DNA of 64,000 nucleotides from Phytophthora hibernalis. Lineage: Eukaryota > Oomycota > Peronosporomycetes > Peronosporales > Peronosporaceae. Each line of letters begins with the position of its first letter. Position 1 is the stretch's first letter. The stretch lies in NCBI GenBank assembly GCA_012656075.1, contig JAAKBF010000390.1, positions 620,001-684,000 on the forward strand, written 5' to 3'. Made by a program: the position numbers and the translations under genes. This document shows positions 32,680 to 43,140 of the stretch, one piece after another. The notes beneath the pieces were generated by a model. It did not search any database and was not told the DNA's origin. It worked only from the letters and a program-made list of their open reading frames with translations.

Positions 32680-32929
32680 GTCTCTGCAAACGGAGACTCG
32701 TTGGAAAGTATCAGATAATACCCCCAACATACATGTACGATTCTGCTTGGTTGTCCTCGTTGAAGTGACTGATTTTAGTGGTCGACTGTCAGCTTGGAAA
32801 CTGCTTTGACTGCATTGAGGTGTCCGACGAGCATCAGTGAGCATTGTACACGTAAGCCGCTTCTACATTCTTCAGGATCGAACTCGTAGGTGAGACCGTC
32901 CAGGCTTTCGATCCGTGTCACCGTTGACT

Positions 32930-32946
32930 GTCATTTCCGAATTCTC
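32930..32946 (+). promoter_or_regulatory. Oomycete initiator of DUF1295 gene 2
   Basis: GTCATTTCCGAATTCTC fits the initiator core TCATTYYNNAWTT and lies about 30-45 bases upstream of the ATG at 32,976. The second gene therefore has its own promoter. Confidence 0.65.
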
Positions 32947-32975
32947 CTTCGAGCACAACCATAGCCTCCTTCATC

Positions 32976-33926
32976 ATGGGGTTTCTGCGTAACGTCGTCG
33001 GGACGGTGGTGAGTGTGTCATTGGCGTCGCTGGTAGCGTTCTACACGGAATTGCAGCTCTACGCTCTCGTGTGCTTCGGTATCCAGTGGGTGTCGTCGCT
33101 CTACGCCGTCCCCAAGCAAACTGAGCGGTTCTTGGATGTCACGGGCTCCTTCACCTACGCACTGTTGGTTCTGTTAGCCTACACCAACAATAGTCCTGTG
33201 TCGTGGCGAGGATCACTGCTCACAACGTTCGTGTGGCTTTGGTGCCTTCGACTCGGTGCGTTCCTGTTCCTGCGTATCAGTGAGTGCGGCGAAGATAAGC
33301 GGTTCGTCGAGATCCGCGTGAACCCGCTGCGGTTCTTCTCGGTATGGAACATTCAAGGCCTCTGGGTGCTGCTCACCGTACTACCGGTGCTGTTGGCTCT
33401 CATCCACGGAGCTCAGGATCCGAAGGTGTCACCATTTGATGTGGTCGGGTCGAGTCTCTGGGTCCTCGGGTACCTCATGGAGGTGACGGCCGACTACCAG
33501 AAGACGCAGTTCCGTCGCAACGAGGCCAACAAGGGCGAGTTCATCCAGAGCGGTATGTGGTTCTACAGTCGACACCCGAACTACTGCGGAGAGATCATGA
33601 TGTGGGTCGGTGTGTTTCTCGTCACTGCACACACGCTGCCGACGGTGGCTCTGCGATGCTGGGCTGCAGTTAGCCCGGCGTTTGTCATGCTCTTACTCTT
33701 CCTGGTGTCGGGTATCCCTCCGTTGGAGAAGCAAGCAGAAGAACGCTGGGGTGAGACCAAGGCGTACCAAGAGTACAAGGCCCAGACCAGTGTGTTGCTG
33801 CCTATGCCCAAACGCCAAACCACCGAGGTGACGAGGGCCAAGATTGCTTATGCTTTCAGCACGCTCAAGAAGCTGCTGTATAAAAGAAGGAGCAGTAACA
33901 GAACGCTCAAAACGAATGCGTTGTGA
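32976..33926 (+). CDS. DUF1295 / steroid 5-alpha-reductase-like membrane protein, copy 2
   Basis: This 316-residue paralogue of the preceding gene shares its length, hydrophobic profile and signature (SRHPNYCGEIMMWVGVFL, with Cys in place of Phe). It starts MGFLRNVVGTVVSV and shows blocks such as FVWLWCLRLGAFLFLRISEC and EVTADYQKTQFRRN at the same places as copy 1. The C-terminal tail is longer and more basic (LKKLLYKRRSSNRTLKTNAL). By eye the two proteins share well over half of their residues, so the duplication is not very recent. Function in lipid or sterol modification is inferred from the family only. Confidence 0.87.
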   Translation: MGFLRNVVGTVVSVSLASLVAFYTELQLYALVCFGIQWVSSLYAVPKQTERFLDVTGSFTYALLVLLAYTNNSPVSWRGSLLTTFVWLWCLRLGAFLFLRISECGEDKRFVEIRVNPLRFFSVWNIQGLWVLLTVLPVLLALIHGAQDPKVSPFDVVGSSLWVLGYLMEVTADYQKTQFRRNEANKGEFIQSGMWFYSRHPNYCGEIMMWVGVFLVTAHTLPTVALRCWAAVSPAFVMLLLFLVSGIPPLEKQAEERWGETKAYQEYKAQTSVLLPMPKRQTTEVTRAKIAYAFSTLKKLLYKRRSSNRTLKTNAL

Positions 33927-34101
33927 AATTCACGTATTCTTGCATGCACTTAGTGCAGTGATTCTCTTCGTCCTCAAGACTGTTCTTGAAATTTGCAAAC
34001 CTCACTGTCTTCTATTCCTGGGTGGCACCACTATCATCAAAAATACCCATGGAACAAGGCGCCAAGCACTTCCTCTCCTACCAAGACGTAGTCAAACTAT
34101 C

Positions 34102-35715
34102 ATGGACAAGCGCTCGATGTCGAATACCAATCTCAAGAAACCGGGAATGGGCAGCCGAGCCAAAGCCGTCACCCTTTTGATGCGAGTACGTAAACGCGAA
34201 TCCGAATTTTGTATTACCAGTTCACTAACTTGATAACTACTTTGCAGGAGGAAGTGAAGAGTGATAAACGACAAGCGGTGGCGGACGCTCTGACGGCAAA
34301 ACTCACGACCAAATTTGCCAGACAGGACCCGACGTTCGCTTCCTCGATCGCCAGTATGGCCAATCGCCTTTTACTGCATTCACAGAAGCGAGTGATGGAG
34401 ACGGATATCGTGGCGCTGGAAGCTGTGGTGAAGAAAATGAGTCTGGAGCGTCAAAAGATCAGGCAACCAGGCAGCAACAATGACAACAGAGGGGGTAACA
34501 ACGCTCGAAGAGGAAGTAGTGATCTTGCGAGAGCAGGTGCAAGTACTGGGACAGAGGCTAGAGGACCAGCAGCAAACCTAGAAGGTCTTAAGGGCCAGGA
34601 TGAGTGGGTGCTGCTCAATGCCCTTACACTCGTGGAATTTGAGACCGATCAGGAAAAAGAGAAGGCTAGACTGGTGGAGAAGAAGAGGATGCAGAAGGCC
34701 TGGCTGGATGCCCAACATCATGAGAAGACAAAGGGCCGTGACAGTGAGAAGAAGATGAAAGACGATGCATTCCAACACCAGCAGCAAGATTTGAGCAAGT
34801 GGCGAGAGCAGGAGAGTGCTAAACAGCAGCGACAACACGAAGGCATTATGAAGGTCCGTCGAGAGCGCGACGAGCAATTGAAACAGCAAAAATTGGCACA
34901 GGAGCAGCGTGAGGTGCAACGCAAGCAGGACGAAGCAGTGGAAGTGGAGCGTGTGCAGACTGAGCTCAAGCGTCTGGAGACAGATGCGCAACTTCGTCGC
35001 GACTCGGAGCATGCACGCATGAGAAAGGTGCAAGCGGAAAATTCGCTGGTGCAACAGCACAAAAGCCGAGTGAAGCTGCAGGAGCACCAAGAGGACGTTG
35101 AACTAATGGACGCCTACGCCCGTCGATTAGCTAGAGAAGATGAAGAACGTATGCGCAGACTCCAATCCAACCTCCAGCGTCGGGACCAGCAAGTGGGTGT
35201 CGCTGAGAATATGCAAGCTCAAATGATGAAAAAGGCACTTGAGGACGAGCACCGCGCTGAGGAATACCAGAAGAGAAAAGAAGCCGCCGAGGTGCTGAAG
35301 CAACAAGAAGCACATGATACACGTCACAAAGAGGCTCTCGAGCGGCAGAAGTTTTTGCTCGAACAACGCGCTCAGAAAAAGCAGCGCGAACGCCAAGAGG
35401 TCGAGGATGATCTCACGTTTGCGCGCCAGTATCACGCCGAAGGCCGTGCTGCCATTGAAGCTCAGCATCGCCAGATACGAGGTGTTCGCCAGCGAAACAA
35501 GAGTTTTCAGGAAAACTGATCGTGCAAATGGTTGAGCAGAGGCAGGACCAGCCCATGTCGCCCCTGCATTTGCCTCGTACGCTCATGAATAGCCGCGAAA
35601 GGCACCTGAACGCCAAACTGCTGCAAAACTTGAGGATCCCGACATGGGTCAGAAGGTGCTGGAGAAGATTAGCCCGTCCAAACAAGCTCCAATTATCACT
35701 ACCACCTTTTACTGA
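34102..35715 (+). CDS. Long coiled-coil protein, possibly ciliary
   Basis: The gene has a first exon at 34,102-34,185 (28 codons), a 62-base intron (34,186-34,247, GTACGT to CAG with CACTAAC before it) and a second exon. The join is in phase and gives LLMR then EEVKSDKRQAV. Most of the approximately 510-residue protein is a continuous Gln/Glu/Arg/Lys-rich coiled coil, for example RMRRLQSNLQRRDQQVG and KKQRERQEVEDDLTFARQYH. The frame stops at an apparent TGA near 35,517. One more A in the run at 35,512-35,515 restores LIVQMVEQRQDQPMSPLHLP, and another gap near 35,633 leads to a stop at 35,713-35,715. Such Arg/Glu/Gln coils are common in flagellar proteins, and oomycete zoospores swim, so a ciliary role is plausible but unproven. 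Confidence 0.75.
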
Positions 35716-36029
35716 CCGAAGCCCAGCAAGCAAAGTTGCAAACTTCATTCAAAATACTACGTACTTCAAGTATATGCTTTGAAAAGGTTTTGCTTGTTGC
35801 TTCGAAATGCAAGTACGAATTGCTTTACGACTAAATGTTTCGAACTTGACCCACCTTGGCTTTGGACTCACTCAGTACGTGATATTTGGGCTGATGTGCG
35901 TGCTGAACCTGAGCTATTTGTCCACAGAAGTCTTGATAAGTTTTCATTTTCTAGCGCTACCATGTTTTACCTTCATGATACTATTTTTGCATTCACTGGC
36001 AAAATGGCCGAGCGCCCTTCTTCAGTGCA
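35716..36029. other. Spacer, possible N-terminal part of the next gene
   Basis: One plus-strand frame here is hydrophobic (LTQYVIFGLMCVLNLSYLST), but it does not connect in frame with the membrane-family gene that follows. I leave it unassigned. Confidence 0.35.
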
Positions 36030-37758
36030 GGTGCCTATTTCCGGGCCACCTCGTACAGCAGTAGGATCGTCTTCTGGGGCAAGAGGCTGATTCGATCATG
36101 GTTCAAGTTGCAGGTGAGCCACCGACGTGGTAAATACTCACTGGAACGTATGCTAGCTTTGGAGGACTATACTGAACGGCATCCCCTCTTCGAGTCATTC
36201 TAGTCTGTCTGGGTACTCCACTCCCTATTATTACGGTCACGCTTGTACAAGAATTGATTCCATTGCAGGACCCAAAGGAAGGATCAATCGCAAACTACGG
36301 GTTTTGGGTCCGAATAGGGCTTCTGGCCGGAGTAGTCGGCTACACTGCAGCTGTGCAAGCACATTTTCTTGTGGATCGAATCACATTTTCTCACTTCCAA
36401 CTTTTCCTGATGTTTTGCTGCACTGGTGGCACATTTCCAGCTATAGCTATGGGTATTGCAACGGCTCTGGTCTTTCCGATTCCGTTCATATTGATTTCAG
36501 CACTCCCGGCTTTGTATGCTGTTCTGATAGCCACTTTTCTCCTGATCGCTGGACGACAATTCTTTCATAACGTCGCAGCAGATACAAACCAACTCGTTAG
36601 GTATGTTGCGTTTATCGGTATCCAGGGTTTCATGATCATCGTGTACCCGGCCTATCAATCTCTGTTCGCTGCAGTGAGTGAAACAAAATACGAGGCGGTT
36701 GTACTTTTGCTGCTTCCTCTGATTAAAGTGCTGATGAAGTACTCCTCTCAATATGTACGACACACGTAGAAGACCTAATGCCTGAGGCCGTCATTTTTAC
36801 TGCAGAATTTTTCAACGCTCTGTATGTGACTACATGCGTGCAACGAGCGTCAGCTTTAACTACCATAGTCACCATGGTAACCGTTGATTTCTGCCAAACA
36901 ACATTCGGGCTATACAATCTATACCTCCACACTAGCACAGTTTTGGCTCGCCTTCATGAGAGTATTGGTGCACGAGATCAAGAAAATTTGCTGGCGTCCA
37001 TTCGCGTTCTTTGTCACAAACCTGAACTTTGGCGAAAGAAGGCCGGCATTAGAGTGCATTCTATTATCCAATACGTTCTATCCGACTCATCACGGAAACT
37101 AATCGACTCGCTAGCAGAATCCACACGTGATAAAAGTGCTGTTTTTAAGCGAATATCCCGTGAATTGCAGCATCGCCCCAAGGACTTTTAATGAGATTAC
37201 GAGCATCCAACCAACAGCGAATGCAGCTGGGAGGTCAATTCGCTCAGCGAGAATTCAACCTTTGTGTCTATAGTCAGCGCTGAAAGACAACAAATCGCGA
37301 GCAAACCCAGCATCACCCACACTCCAACTCGCCAAATTTCGTGTATTCTGCATGAAGCCCTCGAAGCGCTTTTTACATCAGAGTGCATGGTTCTAACGGA
37401 GTATTTAGAGTCTCTCATCCCCGTATTTTACGGATGCTTTGTCCTGAGCATGGTGCGCCTCCCGAACATACGATACCACACGGATTTGGAAGGCGTGACG
37501 ACGAGTAATGTGAACGCCACAGTGTACAATGTATTCGCTCTCGCGCTGCTGGAAATAATATCCCTCGCTGTTCTAGCGATACTCATGAAGCGAAACTGCG
37601 GTGTGAATGCAATTTATCAACTGGCATTCGTTCTGGAAAATCAAATGATGCTGATCCAAGACAAGATAGCGATCTGGGTATTAGTCACTTTGGCTTTCCG
37701 AGTCGAGCACTTCGGTTTGTTCTCAAAGTTTTGTTCGCTGTATCGGGATGTTCGCTGA
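36030..37758 (+). pseudogene. Multicopy polytopic membrane protein, frameshifted copy
   Basis: Read across frames, this is the most complete family member in the window, about 570 residues. It begins near RIVFWGKRLIRSWFKL and KYSLERMLALEDYTERHPLF. It continues through hydrophobic segments (ALVFPIPFILISALPALYAV, FMIIVYPAYQSLF), then MPEAVIFTAEFFNALYVTTC, a soluble stretch, and the C-terminal pair IPVFYGCFVLSMVRLPNIRY and NVFALALLEIISLAVLAILM. Shifts lie near 36,198, 36,766 and 37,190. They may be assembly errors, as in other genes here, or true decay; other copies at 1.2-2.1 kb and 48.8 kb are clearly dead. The function is unknown to me. Confidence 0.6.
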
Positions 37759-37981
37759 CATGTGTTTGTACTTCTATATTGTAGGGGTGGATTTTACTTT
37801 TCACTTCGATTGATCGGGAAACAAAACTAGTGTCTAGCTTTACCAGATCTCTAACGGGCAAGCTACTGTTTCGAAAACGCAACGGTTAAAGGTAAAATCG
37901 TGTTTAGAATATGTTTTGAGAGCTTACTGAGCTCATATATTAAAAATGGGCTATAAAAGAAAGATGCTATTTCTTGAGAAT
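37759..37981. other. Convergent spacer
   Basis: This short spacer lies between the end of the plus-strand membrane-family gene and the end of the minus-strand Cys-rich gene. It is relatively AT-rich and presumably holds both 3' processing regions. Confidence 0.5.
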
Positions 37982-38698
37982 TCAACAGATTCTCTCACAC
38001 AATTTTGCGCATGACAATTCATAGCTGACGAGATAACCCGTCAACTGCCCTCCCTTCACATGGACGGTAGGAGCCACGAATCCATGCCTGGCCACTAATT
38101 CATTGTAGTATTCGACATGTCCTTCATCCAGAAATTTACGCAGGAAAATCTCGTTGTACCTCAACGAAATTTGCACCACTTCGTCTCCGTGGCACTTGGC
38201 CATCATGATTCTGGCACGAATATCGTCAATCAGAGGCAAATGTTCATCACAGAACACGCCGTGATAATTGCGCGTCACGTTAATGTTGCCGCAACCCACA
38301 AAGTTGCAGACTTCCGTTCGTCTTGCACTTGAGTGCAAGCGTATTTCTGAGCGTTTCGTTCGTCCACAAATGTCTCTTTGTTGCAACAGCACCACGTGGT
38401 CTTTGCACACAATGAGGTTGTCGCTGATTTTGTTGTCGTTGCGGGTGCAATGTCCCACTTGGCACAGCTGCATCTGTCGGCTGTTCTTATTGACTCGAGT
38501 TCGGAGAGGCAGTGTCTGGCCTGCAACATGGGCGTCCAGATCCAATAGTGGAGTCAAGTGCTTTCGGCAAAAGTAGCTGCGACCGTGAGCGCATAACCCT
38601 GTTTTTTTGCACCTGGGGAAGGCGCAAACGTCGCGCGTTTCCGTTTCTGGGGAGTGAGTGGGGAGGTGGGGGCGGCTGCGACCGGCTGAGCTGCTCCA

Positions 38699-38703
38699 GG
38701 TGG
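38699..38703. repeat. Target-site duplication GGTGG, left
   Basis: These five bases immediately before the 5' LTR are identical to 45,514-45,518 after the 3' LTR. A 5-bp duplication is typical of Copia integrase. Confidence 0.93.
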
Positions 38704-39206
38704 TGAGATCATAGCCCTGCAACGCAGCCTGCCAGTATCCAGTGCCCATACACCCGAGCCACTGTCCACTGCCAAGCTCCGCCCATCCTGCAAAGCCGAT
38801 CCTGCGCCCGTCACGCTCCAAGTGCTGGATCGTCACGAGCACATACTCGGCAACTACCTATCGCTTGTATGCAGAGCGACACCGTTGGCTGTGCGTTGCC
38901 ATGCTGCCCACGGCACTTAGGTTCAGTATACAACTACGCTGTATTGGTATGGTTATCTTGCTAATTAACTATTGCGGAACGCGGCGCGCGGCGTGGCAGC
39001 TCTCCTCGCTCACTACCGCTTTTGCTCCGCGAGCAGCAAGCGAGAGAGCAGCCCACGCCAAGCCCGCGTTCCTGTCGAGGCTTTGCCCGGCACTCACGTG
39101 TTCCTACTTACCTCTAAATCTACCGCCCTTCTAGCAGTGCCATGGCACCGACACTACGAAGCGACCGGCAGACGAGTAGCCCCGTGACGCGCCCTGTGTC
39201 ACCACA
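38704..39206 (+). repeat. Copia 5' LTR (503 bp)
   Basis: It starts TGAGATCATAGCCCTGCAAC and ends GTGTCACCACA. It contains an insertion of about 11 bases (around TATCCAGTGCCC) that is absent from the 3' LTR. Promoter signals for the element must lie inside it; I could not mark the start site. Confidence 0.93.
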
Positions 39207-39222
39207 GGTTATGAGGCGGGCC
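39207..39222 (+). promoter_or_regulatory. Primer-binding site matching tRNA-Met anticodon region
   Basis: GGTTATGAGGCGGGCC directly follows the LTR. GGTTATGAG is complementary to CTCATAACC, the anticodon loop and stem edge of eukaryotic tRNA-Met. This indicates priming by an internal half-tRNA, as in Drosophila copia and yeast Ty5, and not by the tRNA 3' end. The remaining bases cannot be checked without the host tRNA. Confidence 0.7.
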
Positions 39223-39388
39223 TGTCGACGGACACGCCGCCTGGTGTGGACCACACTGTTCAAGGATTTTCGACCAATCAAGATCAAGCTGATCCCCATT
39301 AGCCGAGACCAATGACGCATCGGCGTTGCAAAATGCTGAGCGTCTTTTCCGCTCATTGGCTGATCAAGACAGCCGCTCATTCGCTAAA

Positions 39389-40480
39389 ATGTTGTGGTTA
39401 GGCTTGAAGGACCTTCACTCAGTGGGTCCTTCGAACCTTCCAGAATTCGGCTCAGTCCAAGATCAGTCGCCGCCAAACGAACAAGACGACGGCAGAGATC
39501 ACGCGCTGCAGCCGCCCCTGGATAACATGCATCCTGGTGGCCGCTACGACGACAAGGAGCTGGCGGTGCACACGAAGGCGATCGTGAGCTCGCCGCCCAT
39601 CAAGCTACCGAGGCTACACTGTAAGGCGAACTACAAGGCGTGGCGCAGCGAGGTGACGTTGCACTTCGACACGCGCATGCTCGGAAACGTTACGTATCGC
39701 GCGGAGCGCTTCGACGAGCAGGAAGGCCTGCGTCGTCCCAAATACTGCGCATGATTCGAGGCGCGCAAGAACAAGGCGTTCTCGGCTCTGGTGCTGTCGC
39801 TGTCGGTAAACCTGCGCACGACGTTCAAGATTGACGAGATTCGCGACGACATGAACGCCGCCGCGCTGCTGTTCGAGCGCATCACGCAGCACTTCGAGGC
39901 TGGCGATGGCATCAACCCTGACTACCTGCTGCAGGAGTTGGTGTCGCGTAGGCTCAAGCCCGGCGAGACCATCACCGCCTACATTGACGACTTGGCGCGC
40001 AAGTTCACGCAGCTCCACCAAGCCACTGGGGAGTTCACGGAGTGGCAGCAAGCAAGCCTGCTCCTGTCAAACTGCGTCGAGGTGTACCAAGGACTGGCGT
40101 GAGAGCACGGCGACTGGATCAACAACCATGATCGCAGAAGCCTGAAGCTGTCGGAAGCTGTGCAGCTCCTGCGAGCTGCAGAGCACCAGCGCGAGCAGCT
40201 TCGAGTGCAGCCTGGCCAGCCTTCCCTGCAGACTCTGCGAGTTTCGTAAGTCAGTGCCAACGTAGGACCATCCCGCAAGCGCAGCAAGCAGCAGCGCAAG
40301 CGGGGCAAGAACGTCGCTGACAAGAAGCAGGAGACGAACTGCGCGAACTGTGGAGGCGACGGACACTGGTACTCCGAGTGTACTGGATTCTGCTGCGCGA
40401 TGACCTGGCAGAGAAGGACAAGGCGCGCAAGATGCGTCAGAAGAAGACGCCGATATCGCTTGTGAACTCCTTGCGTCGTG
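39389..40480 (+). pseudogene. Copia Gag with zinc knuckle and three stops
   Basis: From MLWLGLKDLHSVGPSNLPEF the same frame reads through a Copia-type capsid: SPPIKLPRLHCKANYKAWRS, then FEAGDGINPDYLLQELVSRR and TITAYIDDLARKFTQLHQAT. It reaches the zinc knuckle CANCGGDGHWYSEC (CX2CX4HX4C) near 40,340. In-frame stops occur at 39,752 (TGA), 40,100 (TGA) and 40,249 (TAA), with coding similarity continuing after each, so they are nonsense mutations and not frameshifts. Confidence 0.8.
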
Positions 40481-41786
40481 TTGAGGTCTGTACAAGCGGA
40501 AACATGATGCAAGGCCAACTCGCTGGCCTTTCACTATGCGCGCAGCCGAGTAGCGAGATCACTGCTGACTCTGCGACTAGCGAGGTGCCTGAGCCACCAT
40601 CGCCGACATTCTCTCCGACATCGCCGGCGTCTAGCGATGACGAAGATGATTGTGCTGGACGTCACGTGTCTGCGACACCGCGACGACTTCAACTGCAACC
40701 TGCTGCAAGAGATGATCGTCAAACGCCTAACGCGCCGCCAGCAATGCCACGAGCTGTGCCGGGCGCTGCACCAAGCCAGTCTGAGGGGGCCAACTCGCTG
40801 GGACCACCTCCTCCCTGGGAGAAGATGCTGTACCACATTGGCCAAGGACTAGTGGACGCGCAAATGCGTGCGACTCAAGGCTTCGGATGTTCAAACAACG
40901 TGCCTAGCGCATATGAGACGGGAAAGCTTCGAGCGCAGATGCAACCTACACCTGACTTTGGACGAGGCCGCTCACCTCTGAGATTCTTCAACCGCGGAGG
41001 ATCACCGCAGCGCATGCGTGGAAGGAGCCGCTCACCGGTACGCAACTTTGGACGTGGAGGATCACCGCAGCGCGGAAGAGGGCGCAGTCGATCGCCGCCG
41101 CTACAATGGCGTCACGGGTCGCCGCCTCGAGGATTTGGGAGACCACCGCCACGTGACCAACCAAGTCACTATGGTCCACCACCTCCCATGCAGCAACGCC
41201 GCGACGGTCCACCACCTGGACGTGAACTATCGCCACGCCGTGACCAGTTTCCTGGAGACCGCTTTCGTCATGACGACTATCGTGGACGGAACCTGTCGCC
41301 GCGTCGCCGCGAACCCTCGCCACGCCGATTTGCTGATCGACGCAGTGGTGATCATCATGGTCCGCGACAAGTGAATGCAGTCGCGCGCGACTGTGATGAA
41401 CAAGTTCCTAATGGCAACTCTATCGAATGGATCCTCGACTCTGGAATGTTTGCGGAGACCTGTCTCTCTTCACTACGCTACGTGAGGACAAGACGAGTCG
41501 ACTTGACTTTGCCAATGGAACGACGGAGCACATCAGTGTTTGCGGGTCAGTTTTATTGCGCATTGTTAACCAAGCTACCGGTGAACATGAAGACCGACTC
41601 CTGGATGACGTGGTGTACGTGCCGAGGGCCAAGGTCAACCTGATCAGCCTGGGATACCTGCAGACTACGGGCAAGTACAAGCTGACGTGCTCGCCTGACC
41701 AGCAGACTGCGTGGATGTCAAAGCCGGGTACCACCTTGAAGTTCGAGATGCGTGCGAACATCTATCGCCTGCGTGTGAAAAGGTGA
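40378..41786 (+). pseudogene. Copia Arg/Ser/Gly-rich spacer and aspartic protease
   Basis: One long frame runs from 40,378 through a Pro/Ser-rich part to a dense basic region at about 40,960-41,350, with repeated GRGGSPQRGRGRSRSPP-like units. Then comes the protease active site EWILDSG near 41,430. A missing base right after it shifts to the second frame (DLSLFTTLREDKTSRLDFAN, then LLDDVVYVPRAKVNLISLGY), which completes the protease and leads into the pre-integrase domain. SR/RGG-rich stretches are uncommon in Copia polyproteins; one possibility is RNA binding. Confidence 0.75.
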
Positions 41787-43140
41787 CGGACATCATGGTG
41801 ATGGCAGCCCTGAAGCAAGACATGGATAGTAAGAAGTCGATGGAGCTGCTACACCAGCGCTTTGGCCACATGGGCATGAGTACGGTAAAGCTACTGGCCA
41901 GCAAGCTTGATGTTGGAATTGAAATCAATGCGAAAGGTCTGAGTTCCTACGAATGTGTTGCATGCGTTGCGAGTAAGGCTAAACGAATGACTTACCCTCG
42001 GATTCCGGTGTGGAAGTCCGAGCCACTGGAGACTCTCATGATGGACATCTGCTCTGTGAGCAAACCGACTATTGACGGTGCGACAATGTTCCTGTTCATC
42101 ATGGATGAGTCAACGCATTACATGTGGGCGTACCTGCTTGAGAAGAAGAGCGATGCTGAGTGTCACATCAAGGTGCTGCTCAACCGACTTGAACGCCAGT
42201 TCCCGAAGCTGACTGTGGTGCGCCTGCGGTCGGACCAAGGCGATGAATTCTCGAGCAACGCGCTGAGTGAGTTCTGCGACACACTCGGCATCGTACAGAA
42301 GTACACCAACGCGTACTCGCCTCAAGAGAACAGCTTGTGGAAAGAGCAAACGGGATTGTATTACCGCGCTTACGGGCGATGCTAACTGCTACGCATCTAC
42401 CTAACTCACTGTGGGGAGAAGCGCTTCTCCACGTGGTGACCACGCTGAACTTGCTGCCAACCAAGCCGCTGGGACTTGCCTCGCCGTACCAGAAATTGTA
42501 TCGGAGCGAACCGCATCTTGAAGACCTGCGAACCTGGGGCTGTGTTGAACACGTGCGTGTACCTCCGGAGTCAAGGCAGAGGAAAGAGAAATTGGATCCA
42601 AGAGCACGATTGAGTTTATTACTGGGTTATAGTGAAGAGACTCTCGGCTACAAGTTCATGGATCTAAAGACAGCGCAAGTCAAGACGGCTCGGCGTGGGA
42701 ACGTGACCTTCCATGAGGAATTCACAACCGACGGCACCTATGTGCAGAACCTGATGATCAATGCGTTTAATGATGGTGACTACGAGCTACCTGAGACTGT
42801 ACCTGTGGCGCGAATCAAGACCAGCATGGATACGTACCTTCCAGAGCGGACTGATGCCTCGGCCAGTGCGGCCAGGCAACTTGACATCGTGTCACCTGTA
42901 GACGAGCTGGCTGAACATGTGTCAGATGCAGTCAGTCGTCAACAAGATGCTGACTCACCTATACATTCTGATCGGGAGAAGTCACAGCCGGACGCTGCAT
43001 CGTCGGCTGATCTGCAGATCTCTGCCAAGGCACCTGAAGGATTGGCCAAGGCACAGAAGCATCGGAAGCGCAAAGCGCGCAAGAAATCTGTAGCGGTGGA
43101 GAAGGAGACAAGTGGCTTCGAAATTGCATCCCCACCGACA
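41780..43140 (+). pseudogene. Copia pre-integrase, integrase and linker
   Basis: The HHCC segment is MELLHQRFGHMGMSTVKLLA plus YECVACVASKAKR. The core has MMDICSVSKP (first Asp), RLRSDQGDEFSSNALSEF (second Asp) and YSPQENSLWKEQT (Glu). A shift near 42,340 moves into a second frame with RANGIVLPRLRAMLTATHLP and the C-terminal LLGYSEETLGYKFMDLKTAQ. An acidic and basic linker, to 43,140, leads into the polymerase. The D-D-E residues are intact. Confidence 0.85.
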
